Of a stretch of 64,000 nucleotides of DNA, positions 6,900 through 15,277 are shown in pieces. The stretch comes from Dysosmobacter sp. (GTDB lineage Bacteria; Bacillota; Clostridia; Oscillospirales; Oscillospiraceae): positions 1-64,000 of the forward strand of contig JAPFEH010000046.1 in assembly GCA_026169195.1 (NCBI GenBank), in the 5' to 3' direction. The notes below the pieces were generated by a model. The model had not been told where the DNA came from, ran no database searches, and was given only the letters and a program-made list of their open reading frames with translations. The position numbers were made by a program, and so were the translations under genes. Numbering within the stretch: the stretch's first letter is position 1; each line of letters begins with the position of its first letter.

Positions 6900-8270
6900 A
6901 TGAACGAGAAAAAGGCCCCTATTGGACAGCAGCCCATTCGGGATGCACGGAGTCTTGGCGTGCCCAAAATGTTGATCTTGGGTTTGCAGCATATGTTTGC
7001 CATGTTTGGCGCCACCGTGCTGGTTCCGATTCTGGTGCAGAGCTATGGTCTGCCCCTTAACATTCAGACCACCCTGTTTTTTGCCGGCTTCGGTACGCTG
7101 TTTTTCCATATCTGCACCAAAATGAAGGTGCCTGCGTTCCTTGGCTCATCCTTCGCGTTTCTGGGCGGCTTTTCTGCGATGGCTGCCATGGATCAGGGAA
7201 TCTATGCCGCGATGGAACCGGCGGAAAAATTGCAGTACGCCTGCGGCGGCATGGTGGTGGCCGGCCTTTTGTATGTGCTGCTGGCGGCTGTAATCAAGGC
7301 AGTGGGCGTCCATAAGGTGATGCATTATCTGCCCCCTGTGGTCACCGGACCCATCATCATTTTGATCGGTTTGAATCTGGCGCCTTCCGCTGTCAGCAAT
7401 GCGTCTACCTGCTGGTGGCTGGCTTTGACAGCAATGGGAATCATCATTGTCTGCAACATCTGGGGCAAGGGAATGATTAAGATCATTCCGATTTTGCTGG
7501 GTGTTGTAGGGTCTTATCTGGTGGCTGTGGCAGCCAATCTGATGGGAGCCGGTCTGATCAGCTTCACGGAGGTAAAGGATGCCGCATGGCTGGGCTTCCA
7601 GCCCTTTGTAACGAATTTCGGCGGCAGCATCGCCAAGTTTGATATTTCCGCGATCTTGGTGATGGCGCCCATTGCGATTGCTTCTATGATGGAGCATATT
7701 GGCGATATGTCGGCGATCTCCGCCACGGTGGGCGAGAACTTCATCGAAGAGCCCGGCCTGCACCGTACGCTGGTGGGCGACGGTGTTGCCACAGCGCTGT
7801 CCGCGCTCTTCGGAGGTCCGGCGAATACTACTTACGGAGAGAATACCGGTGTGCTGGCACTGTCTCGCGTCCATGATCCCCGGGTGATCCGGCTGGCAGC
7901 CATTTATGCGGTCATCCTGTCCTTCAGTCCGAAATTCGCCGCCTTTGTCAATTCCATTCCCGCGGCCATCATCGGCGGCGTCAGCTTTATCCTCTATGGT
8001 ATGATCTCTGCCATCGGTGTGCGGAATGTGGTGGAGAATCAGGTGGACTTCACCAACAGCCGTAATCTCATCATTGCCGCTGTTATTCTGGTGTGTGGTC
8101 TGGGCTTTACCAACGGACTTACCTTCCAGATCGGCGAGGTATCTGTCACGCTGACATCTCTGGCGATTGCTGCCATAGCGGGTATTGTCCTCAATGCCAT
8201 TCTGCCCGGCAATGATTTCCACTTCGGCAAGAGTGCCGACGATGCCTCCGGCTCCTTGGGTCGTTATTGA
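6900..8270 (+). CDS. uraA: NCS2-family uracil/xanthine permease
   Basis: 456-residue integral membrane protein with about 14 helices. Starts MNEKKAPIGQQPIRDARSLGVPKMLILGLQHMFAMFGATVLVPIL; the LGLQHMFAMFGATVLVP segment is the hallmark of bacterial uracil:proton symporters of the NCS2 family (UraA/PyrP). The conserved substrate-site regions EHIGDM in helix 8 and GGPANTTYGENTGVLAL in helix 10 are present; the latter (NTTYGEN) is typical of uracil permeases, not xanthine or urate carriers. GAGAGGAG supports ATG at 6900, ten codons inside the ORF-track start. The attenuator upstream fits control by pyrimidine nucleotides. Monocistronic, with a strong terminator after it. Confidence 0.88.
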   Translation: MNEKKAPIGQQPIRDARSLGVPKMLILGLQHMFAMFGATVLVPILVQSYGLPLNIQTTLFFAGFGTLFFHICTKMKVPAFLGSSFAFLGGFSAMAAMDQGIYAAMEPAEKLQYACGGMVVAGLLYVLLAAVIKAVGVHKVMHYLPPVVTGPIIILIGLNLAPSAVSNASTCWWLALTAMGIIIVCNIWGKGMIKIIPILLGVVGSYLVAVAANLMGAGLISFTEVKDAAWLGFQPFVTNFGGSIAKFDISAILVMAPIAIASMMEHIGDMSAISATVGENFIEEPGLHRTLVGDGVATALSALFGGPANTTYGENTGVLALSRVHDPRVIRLAAIYAVILSFSPKFAAFVNSIPAAIIGGVSFILYGMISAIGVRNVVENQVDFTNSRNLIIAAVILVCGLGFTNGLTFQIGEVSVTLTSLAIAAIAGIVLNAILPGNDFHFGKSADDASGSLGRY

Positions 8271-8288
8271 TCCTGAGCGTAAACATCA

Positions 8289-8326
8289 AAAGGCGCCGGT
8301 ATCTGACAGGTACCGGCGCCTTTTTT
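8289..8326 (+). terminator. Terminator after the permease
   Basis: AAAGGCGCCGGTA-tctgacagg-TACCGGCGCCTTTTTT, a 13-bp stem with a T run. Confidence 0.92.
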
Positions 8327-8378
8327 GCATATTTTTGCAATGAAATGCGAAATTTTGCAGAAAAACAGGAAAAGCGGA

Positions 8379-8406
8379 TTGACTTTCCGGAAATCTTTAC
8401 TATAAT
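8379..8406 (+). promoter_or_regulatory. Promoter of the lysine riboswitch / NhaC transcript
   Basis: TTGACT at 8379-8384 and a perfect TATAAT at 8401-8406, 16 bases apart; RNA would start just upstream of riboswitch P1. Confidence 0.8.
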
Positions 8407-8418
8407 AAAAGCTGTTAG

Positions 8419-8645
8419 CATGATAGAGGCGCAAATGCCATGAGTCGTCCTCCCTTCAAGGACAGGCACTGGGGTGGATAAAAGGGACATTTGCCGAGGT
8501 TTCATGAGCCAGCTTGTGGGCTGTGGAGCCGGGCCGTGGGAGAAGATCCCCCGGACTGTCGTCTGAAAGGGCGGAGCGCTGTCGTGGTTCCATACGTAGT
8601 GTGTAGCGTATGAAGTCATGACTTCTGTCATGACTTCATTTTTTA
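8419..8645 (+). ncRNA. Lysine riboswitch (L box) with terminator platform
   Basis: Closing stem P1 is CATGATAG (8419-8426) with CTGTCGTG (8579-8586). Inside it are the conserved L-box elements: AGAGGCGC, AAATGCCATGAGTC, AAGGGACATTTGCCGA, the long arm with GGGCTGTGGAGCCGGGCC, GGACTGTC and GGGCGGAGCGC. A perfect 13-bp terminator follows, ATGAAGTCATGAC-ttct-GTCATGACTTCAT with a T run (8610-8645), ending 15 bases before the start codon. In known L boxes lysine binding favours termination, so high lysine should switch the gene off. The segment before it, 8327-8378, holds nothing I recognise. Confidence 0.93.
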
Positions 8646-8660
8646 TAAGGAGAGAGAACC

Positions 8661-10394
8661 ATGAAACATCTGAAGCGGCATCTGCTGCCGCTGATGGCGC
8701 TGCTGCTGGTGCTGTGCAGCGTCATGACCGTTACGGCATTTGCCGAGGACCCCACGGAAGAGAACGGCACCAAGATGATCGAATGCCCGGAATGTGGAAC
8801 CATGGGCGTTGTTTTGACAGATGAAGGAACGGCAGCTCCATGCGAAAGCTGCGGCGGCAGCGGCTATATGGAGTCTCCCAGCCGGTTCTTTAATACCGCA
8901 TGGTCCCTGCTTCCCCCGGTAATTGCCATTTTATTGGCATTATTGACCAAGGAAGTGTACAGTTCGCTGTTTATCGGAATTCTGGTGGGCGGTCTGCTGT
9001 ATTCCAATTTCGCCTTTGAAGAAACCATTCTTCATGTCTTTCCGGACGGCATTGTGGCATCCGTCACGGATAGCTACAATATGGGAATCCTGATTTTCCT
9101 CGTGATTCTGGGCGCTATGGTGTGCCTGATGAACAAGGCCGGCGGTTCTGCGGCGTTTGGCCGCTGGGCAAAGACCCACATCAAATCCCGGGTGGGAGCG
9201 CAGCTGGCCTCCATTCTGCTGGGCTGCCTGATTTTCATTGACGACTATTTCAACTGCCTGACGGTGGGCAGCGTGATGCGCCCGATCACCGATAAACACA
9301 ACATCTCCCGCGTCAAGCTCGCCTATATCATTGACGCGACTGCTGCGCCGATCTGCATCATTGCCCCCATCAGCTCATGGGCGGCTGCCGTGGCAGGCTT
9401 TGCTGAGGATGGACAGGGCTTCAATCTGTTCCTGCGGGCGATCCCCTATAACTACTATGCCTTGCTGACGATTGTGATGATGGTCGGTCTGGTGGTTATG
9501 AAAATGGATTATGGGATGATGCGTACCTTTGAGTCCAACGCCATCGAAAACGGCGACCTGTTTTCGGGTCCGAACCCCTATGCCACCGCTGAAGAAAATG
9601 TAGTGGAGGACAAGGGACGGGTGCTGGATCTGGTCCTGCCTGTGGCGGTATTGATCGTCTGCTGCGTGACCGGAATGCTCTACTCCGGCGGGTTCTTCTC
9701 CGGTGAGGGATTCATCACTGCGTTCTCCAATTCTGACGCATCTGTGGGTCTGATGCTCGGTTCCGCCTTTGCGCTGGTGTTTACACTGGTGTATTTCCTG
9801 CTTCGCCGCTCCATGACCTTCAAGGAGATGATGGGCTGCATTCCCGAAGGCTTCAAGGCCATGGTTCCTGCCATCATGATCCTGACATTTGCATGGAGCC
9901 TGAAGGCGATGACCGATTCTCTGGGCGCCAAGTATTTCGTTCGGGACTTTGTGCGGACCTCCGCCACCGGCGTACAGATGCTGCTGCCGGTCATTGTGTT
10001 TGTGATTGGCTGCCTGCTGGCCTTTGCGACCGGCACCTCTTGGGGAACCTTCGGCATTCTGATTCCCATTGTGCAGAATGTGTTTTCCATGGATGATCCC
10101 ATGGCGATCATCTGCATTTCCGCCTGCATGGCGGGTGCGGTCTGCGGCGACCACTGCTCTCCCATTTCCGATACCACCATCATGGCCTCTGCCGGTGCAC
10201 AGTGCGACCATGTGAACCATGTGTCCACGCAATTGCCATACGCCATTACCTGCGCGGCAGTGGCTGGCATCACCTATTTGATCGCCGGCGCTCTGGTGCA
10301 TTTCGGCGCACCCGGCATTCTGGGCCTGCCCATTGGCATTGTGCTGATGCTGGGAACCTTGCTGGTCATCAAGCGTACCGGAAAAGGCGCATAA
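8661..10394 (+). CDS. NhaC-family transporter, probable lysine transporter, with Cys4 ectodomain
   Basis: 577 residues. A signal peptide (about residues 1-28, cleavage after AFA) precedes CPECGTMG and CESCGGSG (Cys42, 45, 61, 64), a four-Cys ribbon whose second half matches the DnaJ repeat CxxCxGxG. From residue 75 the protein has about 12 helices of the NhaC family (Na+/H+ antiporter Pfam family), with IDDYFNCLTVGSVMRP, FATGTSWGTFGILIPI and GDHCSPISDTTIMASAG signatures. NhaC proteins behind lysine riboswitches are known as LysW-type lysine transporters, and the riboswitch here points the same way, so I infer lysine uptake. The Cys4 segment should lie outside the membrane, which is unusual. 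AAGGAGAGAGAACC precedes the ATG. A terminator follows at 10453. Confidence 0.85.
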   Translation: MKHLKRHLLPLMALLLVLCSVMTVTAFAEDPTEENGTKMIECPECGTMGVVLTDEGTAAPCESCGGSGYMESPSRFFNTAWSLLPPVIAILLALLTKEVYSSLFIGILVGGLLYSNFAFEETILHVFPDGIVASVTDSYNMGILIFLVILGAMVCLMNKAGGSAAFGRWAKTHIKSRVGAQLASILLGCLIFIDDYFNCLTVGSVMRPITDKHNISRVKLAYIIDATAAPICIIAPISSWAAAVAGFAEDGQGFNLFLRAIPYNYYALLTIVMMVGLVVMKMDYGMMRTFESNAIENGDLFSGPNPYATAEENVVEDKGRVLDLVLPVAVLIVCCVTGMLYSGGFFSGEGFITAFSNSDASVGLMLGSAFALVFTLVYFLLRRSMTFKEMMGCIPEGFKAMVPAIMILTFAWSLKAMTDSLGAKYFVRDFVRTSATGVQMLLPVIVFVIGCLLAFATGTSWGTFGILIPIVQNVFSMDDPMAIICISACMAGAVCGDHCSPISDTTIMASAGAQCDHVNHVSTQLPYAITCAAVAGITYLIAGALVHFGAPGILGLPIGIVLMLGTLLVIKRTGKGA

Positions 10395-10452
10395 GGCAGT
10401 CGATTTGCCGTGTCTGCTTTGAAAAGAAGCAGGCTTCATGAAAAGAAAGTGG

Positions 10453-10499
10453 AAAATCCCCCCTGATGCAGAGACATGATCTGCATCAGGGGGGATTTT
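10453..10499 (+). terminator. Terminator after the NhaC-family gene
   Basis: AAAATCCCCCCTGATGCAG pairs perfectly with CTGCATCAGGGGGGATTTT around a nine-base loop. It works in both directions and also lies downstream of the convergent Nudix gene. Confidence 0.88.
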
Positions 10500-10527
10500 G
10501 GATAGGGCTAAGGCGCTGCATGGCGGT

Positions 10528-11103
10528 TCAATGGCTGGAAAGAGACGGAAAGAGAGCAAGCTTTGCATGGAGCTTTTCATAAATCTGCTCCCGCATCCAG
10601 ACTTCCGTGGAGGCGGCAATGGCGTTCTCCGGTGAAAACCATGCGACCTGACTGTTCTCGCCGGGGCAGCTGCGGAGCGGAGCGGAAGGATCGGCTTCCA
10701 ACAGGAAGGTAACGTTCAAGTGAAGATGGGAGGAAACATACTGCCCGCGCTTTTGGTGTCCGAAAACAGGCAGGATCTCCAAGGAATAGATTTGCCGGGA
10801 AACAGGATAGGCGAGGACACCGCTCTCTTCACGAACCTCCCGCATGGCCACTGCCAGCAAATCCCGGTCTCCGTCGGCGTGGCCGCCCAGCCAGGCCCAC
10901 GAGTCATAGAGGCTGTGATAGGCCATGAGAACCTGACGCCGGTCCGGGCTTACCACCCATGCAGAAGCTGTCAGATGTGCGGCGGTGTTTTCCCGATGAT
11001 ATAATTCTTCACCGTGTTCCAGACGGCGCAGGATTTCCGCCGCATCCCGCGCTTCCTGCTCGTTCCATGGGCGAAAATCCCGTAAAGCAGTTATGAGATC
11101 CAT
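10528..11103 (-). CDS. Nudix hydrolase
   Basis: 191 residues. The Nudix box GGHADGDRDLLAVAMREVREESGV matches the pattern except that the Glu at the fifth position after the first Gly is Asp; the catalytic REVREESG core is intact. The N-terminal 40 residues (MDLITALRDFRPWNEQEARDAAEILRRLEHG) form a helical extension before the core and resemble larger Nudix proteins of anaerobes that act on nucleotide derivatives; substrate unknown. TTTGGAGGCTCTTT precedes the ATG. Single gene, convergent with the NhaC-family gene and divergent from spo0A with 233 bases between them. Confidence 0.85.
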   Translation of the reverse strand: MDLITALRDFRPWNEQEARDAAEILRRLEHGEELYHRENTAAHLTASAWVVSPDRRQVLMAYHSLYDSWAWLGGHADGDRDLLAVAMREVREESGVLAYPVSRQIYSLEILPVFGHQKRGQYVSSHLHLNVTFLLEADPSAPLRSCPGENSQVAWFSPENAIAASTEVWMREQIYEKLHAKLALFPSLSSH

Positions 11104-11201
11104 AAAGAGCCTCCAAAGAGTTTTCTTATATCGTAATCGAAGATTGCAAAAAAAGCAAGAGTCCGTTGAAGCTGAAAGAATTTGAAATGTCTCGAAAAAT
11201 A

Positions 11202-11208
11202 TGTCGAA
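11202..11208 (+). promoter_or_regulatory. Possible 0A box upstream of spo0A
   Basis: TGTCGAA matches the Spo0A-binding 0A box (TGNCGAA) exactly and lies about 130 bases before the spo0A start, as expected for autoregulation. A candidate -35 TTGAAA sits near 11239. The region 11104-11336 is A+T-rich; no riboswitch or other RNA is evident. Confidence 0.5.
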
Positions 11209-11336
11209 CGAATTCTGGAATTATTTTACAGAACGAACTTGAAAAATCTGTAAGTTTGTGTTAATTTATAGAAAACGTGACTTAAAGCGTTACGAATCCG
11301 TCGCAAATCGAAAATTCTGGTAAAGGACAAGGTAAC

Positions 11337-12101
11337 ATGGATAACAGGAAAACCGTATTACTGGCGGATGCCAATGAAGAATTCCGCAGCACCTTGCGGG
11401 AGGAGATCGAGAAGACAGAGGTATTTACCGTGGTGGGATCTACGGGTGACGGGACGGAAGCTTTACAGATTCTGGAGCAGTGCAGGCCGGACATCGCAGT
11501 TCTGGATCTGATCCTGCCGGGAACCGACGGTGTCCAGATTCTGCGGCAGCTGAAAGAGCGGGAGGAAAGGACCCGGGCGATCGTTTTATCTGCTTTTTGT
11601 ACCGATCAGGTGGTGGCGGAGAGCATGAGCCTCGGAGCTGCTTATTTCTTGCCGAAGCCTTGTGAAGCGGGGACTCTGCTGGATCGGATGCAGGCCGTAC
11701 TGGGACCTGCGGCTGCGCCGGAGGAGCAGGAGACCACGCTGAAAAACCGGGTCACATCGGTGATCCATGAGATTGGCGTTCCTGCTCACATCAAGGGCTA
11801 CCAGTATCTGCGGGAGGCGATTATGATTGCCGTGGGAGACATGGAGGTCATCAATGCGGTGACCAAGGTACTGTATCCGGCGGTGGCAAAACGCTTCGCC
11901 ACCACGCCCAGCCGCGTGGAGCGGGCGATCCGCCATGCCATTGAGGTGGCTTGGGATCGGGGAGATCTGGAAACCCTGCAAAAATACTTTGGATACACGG
12001 TCAGTAATGCCAAAGGCAAGCCTACCAATTCGGAATTCATTGCCATGATCGCTGACCGGCTGCTGCTGGAGAAAAAACAGAACCACGCAGGAATCATGTG
12101 A
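11337..12101 (+). CDS. spo0A: Sporulation master regulator Spo0A
   Basis: 254 residues. The receiver domain (1-125) has Asp57 in [12 protein letters not shown] as phosphorylation site, a Ser at the switch position (VLSAF) and Lys in FLPKPC. The usual acidic pair at the N-terminus reads LADAN, so one of the two Mg2+-binding acids is Ala. The DNA-binding domain (about 140-245) carries the Spo0A signature [21 protein letters not shown] and [16 protein letters not shown], which reads 0A boxes. When phosphorylated, Spo0A commits the cell to sporulation. A 0A-box match lies upstream. In many Firmicutes spo0A follows spoIVB; here spo0A stands alone between a Nudix gene and a convergent DUF2812 operon. 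AAAGGACAAGG precedes the ATG. Confidence 0.95.
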   Translation: MDNRKTVLLADANEEFRSTLREEIEKTEVFTVVGSTGDGTEALQILEQCRPDIAVLDLILPGTDGVQILRQLKEREERTRAIVLSAFCTDQVVAESMSLGAAYFLPKPCEAGTLLDRMQAVLGPAAAPEEQETTLKNRVTSVIHEIGVPAHIKGYQYLREAIMIAVGDMEVINAVTKVLYPAVAKRFATTPSRVERAIRHAIEVAWDRGDLETLQKYFGYTVSNAKGKPTNSEFIAMIADRLLLEKKQNHAGIM

Positions 12102-12106
12102 TAAAA

Positions 12107-12138
12107 GGAGGGAGAGACACGGTCTCTCCCTCTTTTTT
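12107..12138 (+). terminator. Terminator after spo0A, shared with the DUF2812 operon
   Basis: GAGGGAGAGAC-acg-GTCTCTCCCTC followed by TTTTTT. The final T bases form part of the stop codon of the convergent DUF2812 gene; the other strand ends in CCTTTT, so termination may be bidirectional. Confidence 0.85.
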
Positions 12139-13528
12139 AAAAAATCGTGCGGAATACACGGCCTGCGGCTGTTTGCTGGCGCTCAGTCGGCTCTGCGGGC
12201 AGCTGCAGCTCCACAATGCGGTCGCCGTAGAACAGCAGAAAGACAGAATCAGGCTGGTCCTGCTCCTCGCCCAAGTAGAGGCGGTAGGCGGCGTCGGCGC
12301 CCCAGCGGTCAGGCTCCGGTTCGGGGAGCCAGCTGCGGTACAAGGTGAACGTAATTCTGCCGGGGATTCTTGCGGTGAGATTCCTGTTTTCCAGCAGGTC
12401 CTGCACCACAGTGTCCCGCAGCCATGGACGGCGGATGTCGGTGATGGTGTATTGAAGATTCAAACGCTCTCCGGGCAGGCCGATGGTCTCCTTGCAGATC
12501 TGGCGGGAGAGGAAATAGGTTCTGGTTTTGAGCTGCGATCGGGCCACATGGGGGAACGCTTCGCCCGTCAGGTCTGCCCAAGTCAGGGGAAGCTCGATGG
12601 GGTCTGCGTCATACCGCTCCCCCTGATACTCATAGGTCCTTGCCCATGGCGGATTTTCCAGCAGGCGGGGGCTGCCCCATGTCAGAGCGGAGATGACCGC
12701 AAAGGCCAGCAGAAAGCTGAGAACCTGAGTCACCGGACGGTTCACTTCCGTAGACCATCCTGTGCGCCGCAGCAGCGCCCGCAGACCGGCCAGCAGGCCC
12801 TGAAGAGCAACCAGCGCCAGCAGCACCCCGAACAGGAGGAGGGACAGACTAGAGGGGAGAGAGAAGAACAGCGAGAGAAAGCAGCCGGTACTCAGCAGCT
12901 CGTGCAGGAGCCGCAGCCTGCGGTGACCGCGGATCGGGGTGAAGCGTCCGGTTTCCTCCGCGGCCCGCCGGGCTTTGCGGCGCCAGAGGAAATAGGTGGA
13001 GAGCGCGATGGCACAGTGCAGGAGCGTCAGCAGCCACAGGAGCGGCGTGGTAAGCGCAGCGGGGTTGGACAGCGTATCCGCGGGATCCTTCCAGAAAGCG
13101 AACAGGTCTTTCCCGAACAGATAAAGGGTCAGCGCCATCAAAAGGGCGTAGCTGGGCAGAAAGTTTTTTTTCATGGCCTGATGGACGGCGTCCACCTGCA
13201 CGGCCGCGTCCGTTTCAATGGGGACCGGAGCGGGGTCCTCATTGAAAAAAATCAGCATTTGGGACCAGGAGGCAGCCAGCGTCCAGCCGGTCTGCGCACA
13301 GAGATCTTCATAGGCTTGCTGCTGCTCACCGGGACTGCAGTCAAATTCCGAGGCAGGGGCGAAATAGATGACGGAGAACTGCACCGCTTTCGGCTCGATC
13401 CGCCGGTAGGTCCAGATGGAACGCCCCGTTTTTTCCAGCATCCAGCCTTTGGAAGCCATGTGCGCCAGATGCTGCTGGATGCCGCTGCGGTCATAGAAGG
13501 AGTAGAGATTGTTTTCCCTTTTTTTCAT
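12137..13528 (-). CDS. DUF2812 membrane protein, second copy
   Basis: 463 residues. ATG at 13528 overlaps the upstream gene stop as ATGA and follows AAAGGAG; the ORF-track extension is in the upstream gene. Residues 1-115 form the DUF2812 domain (QQHLAHMASKGWMLEKTGRSIWTYRRIEPKAVQFSVIYFAP). Five to six hydrophobic helices follow, with a large C-terminal extracytoplasmic or soluble domain of about 180 residues. DUF2812 proteins are commonly encoded beside PadR regulators in Clostridia and are of unknown function. About 35-40% alike by eye to the gene upstream, so this is a tandem duplication. The stop codon is inside the spo0A terminator. Confidence 0.8.
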   Translation of the reverse strand: MKKRENNLYSFYDRSGIQQHLAHMASKGWMLEKTGRSIWTYRRIEPKAVQFSVIYFAPASEFDCSPGEQQQAYEDLCAQTGWTLAASWSQMLIFFNEDPAPVPIETDAAVQVDAVHQAMKKNFLPSYALLMALTLYLFGKDLFAFWKDPADTLSNPAALTTPLLWLLTLLHCAIALSTYFLWRRKARRAAEETGRFTPIRGHRRLRLLHELLSTGCFLSLFFSLPSSLSLLLFGVLLALVALQGLLAGLRALLRRTGWSTEVNRPVTQVLSFLLAFAVISALTWGSPRLLENPPWARTYEYQGERYDADPIELPLTWADLTGEAFPHVARSQLKTRTYFLSRQICKETIGLPGERLNLQYTITDIRRPWLRDTVVQDLLENRNLTARIPGRITFTLYRSWLPEPEPDRWGADAAYRLYLGEEQDQPDSVFLLFYGDRIVELQLPAEPTERQQTAAGRVFRTIF

Positions 13529-14943
13529 AGCGCCGCTCCTTTCAAGGCGGCGGAGACAGCGGCAGCCGTCTCCGCTGTGACGGTCCACTTCCATGGGAAG
13601 TCCACCTCGGCGATCCGGTCCTGCCAGCAGATCAGAAACCGGTTTCCTGCCTCGCCGGCATAAAACGCCTGATAGACCTCCTGCGCGCCCCACGGGGCAG
13701 GGTCGATGGAACGATATTCGTCCCGATAATCCGGCGGAACCTTGTCATTGTCCCGCTCCAGCCAATGGATGTAGTCCTGCTTGCACAGGTCATAGAGGAA
13801 AGGTGCTTTGAGGATGACCAGCTCATAGTCCAGATCCGGAAGATCCTTGGACTCTCCCAGTCGGGGCCGCTGAGAAAACACGCCGTGTGCCAGCAGGGGG
13901 GAGACGGAGATCTGCGCCTCCGTGCTCCACCGGTCATAGTCCGTGTCTGCAAGATCTTCGATCCGCAGGGGGATGGGGTCGTCATAGACCTCCCAGATCC
14001 TGCCGTGGTATTCATAAGTCTCTGCGGGAGGGCGCTCTTCCAGCCAGCCGGAGCCGGAATTGCGGAGCACCAGAGCCAGCAGACCCGCCATACCGCCCAC
14101 CATCAAGGCGATGGTGAGGGCGCAGGTCACGGCAAGGTTGACCCAGCGGGGCGTGCGCAGGTGCCGCAGAGCGTCCAGCGCGCTGGATAGCAGCAGGCCC
14201 ATGAGCGCCATGTAAGCCAGCATCCCCAACAGCAGCAGCTGCATCCCGCGGGAGTACTGAAAAGCGGAGAAGAGCAGCAGGAGCAGCACCAGACCGCTCC
14301 AGACCAGCGACAGGATGCTGAGTTTTCGGGCGCTGCGCATTTCCGGCAGGGGGCAGTCGCTTTCCGCGGCGGCTTTGGCGCGCTTTTTCCAGCGGTAGTA
14401 AACGACCAGTTCTGCGGCAGAGAGCAGTGCCATGGGAAGCCATATGAGGGCGGCAATGGCGGAATAGCCGTTGGACAGCGTTTCCACCGGACGGGTCCAG
14501 ATCCGCCACAACTGGAAAAGGATCTGATACAGGGACAGCGCGCCGATGGTCCAATAACCGGCAAGGCAGCTTTTTTTCATAAACTGACAGATGTTGTCAT
14601 ATTCTGCCGCAGGGTCCGTCTCAATGGGGACCGGCTCCGAATCCTCGTGGAAGAAGATCTGCACGGCGCCCAGCGCCGCTGCCAACTGCCAGCCTGCCGC
14701 GGCACAGTAATCCCGATAAGTTTCCATTGCGTCGGTCGGCTCCGGAGAAAGGGGAGTGACCGCGGAGAAAAAGGTGACGGAAAAGCGCAGCGCCTTCGGC
14801 TCTATCCGCCGGTACTTCCAGAAAAACGTTCCGATCTTTTCCAGCATCCAGCCCTTGGCGGCCATTGTCTCCAGATGGGCGGCAACGCTGGAGCGGTCCA
14901 ACAGACCATACATCGGGGAAATCTCCCATTTGTGTTTGTTCAT
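13525..14943 (-). CDS. DUF2812 membrane protein, first copy
   Basis: 472 residues. Same plan as the neighbour: DUF2812 domain at 15-115 (VAAHLETMAAKGWMLEKIGTFFWKYRRIEPKALRFSVTFF), hydrophobic helices around residues 135-310, and a C-terminal domain starting near PPAETYEYHGR (the paralogue has PPWARTYEYQGE). It lies between padR and the second copy with ATGA overlaps on both sides, so the three genes should be translated together. PadR-type repressors often control membrane proteins that respond to toxic compounds or envelope stress; a role in the envelope is inferred from that and from the helices. AGGAGGTGCGCACCC precedes the ATG. Confidence 0.8.
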   Translation of the reverse strand: MNKHKWEISPMYGLLDRSSVAAHLETMAAKGWMLEKIGTFFWKYRRIEPKALRFSVTFFSAVTPLSPEPTDAMETYRDYCAAAGWQLAAALGAVQIFFHEDSEPVPIETDPAAEYDNICQFMKKSCLAGYWTIGALSLYQILFQLWRIWTRPVETLSNGYSAIAALIWLPMALLSAAELVVYYRWKKRAKAAAESDCPLPEMRSARKLSILSLVWSGLVLLLLLFSAFQYSRGMQLLLLGMLAYMALMGLLLSSALDALRHLRTPRWVNLAVTCALTIALMVGGMAGLLALVLRNSGSGWLEERPPAETYEYHGRIWEVYDDPIPLRIEDLADTDYDRWSTEAQISVSPLLAHGVFSQRPRLGESKDLPDLDYELVILKAPFLYDLCKQDYIHWLERDNDKVPPDYRDEYRSIDPAPWGAQEVYQAFYAGEAGNRFLICWQDRIAEVDFPWKWTVTAETAAAVSAALKGAAL

Positions 14944-15260
14944 GGGTGCGCACCTCCTGTCAGTGATTCATAGTCCGCCGTCAGAGTTTGGAGGCGGCGG
15001 TATTCCTCTTCCAAGGCTTGTTGACCGGCCTGCGTGATAAGATAGCTGCGTTTCCGGCCTTCCACCTTGGTTTCCCGAATGTAACCTGCCTGCAAAAAGC
15101 TTTCCAGCAGATTGTATAGAGTGCCGGGGCCGACGGAGACCCGACCATGGGTCAGCTCTTTGACATGGGTCATCACGTCCGTGCCGCACAGCTCCTGCCG
15201 CAGGCACAGCAGGATGTAAAACATCTGCTCTGTCAGGGTTTGAAATTTTTCACGGGCCAT
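14940..15260 (-). CDS. PadR-family transcriptional regulator
   Basis: 106 residues from ATG at 15260, with AAGGAGG five bases upstream; the ORF-track start is 34 codons too early and would lie in the promoter. It contains the PadR winged helix: TEQMFYILLCLRQELCGTDVMTHVKELTHGRVSVGPGTLYNLLESFLQAGYIRETKVEGRKRSYLITQAGQQALEEEYRRL. The VGPGTLYNLL recognition helix and the wing EGRKRSYLIT are typical. PadR dimers usually repress their own operon and are released by ligands or low protein level. Operator-like ATATCG repeats overlap its own promoter. First gene of the padR-DUF2812-DUF2812 operon. Confidence 0.92.
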   Translation of the reverse strand: MAREKFQTLTEQMFYILLCLRQELCGTDVMTHVKELTHGRVSVGPGTLYNLLESFLQAGYIRETKVEGRKRSYLITQAGQQALEEEYRRLQTLTADYESLTGGAHP

Positions 15261-15277
15261 GAGAACCTCCTTATTAT

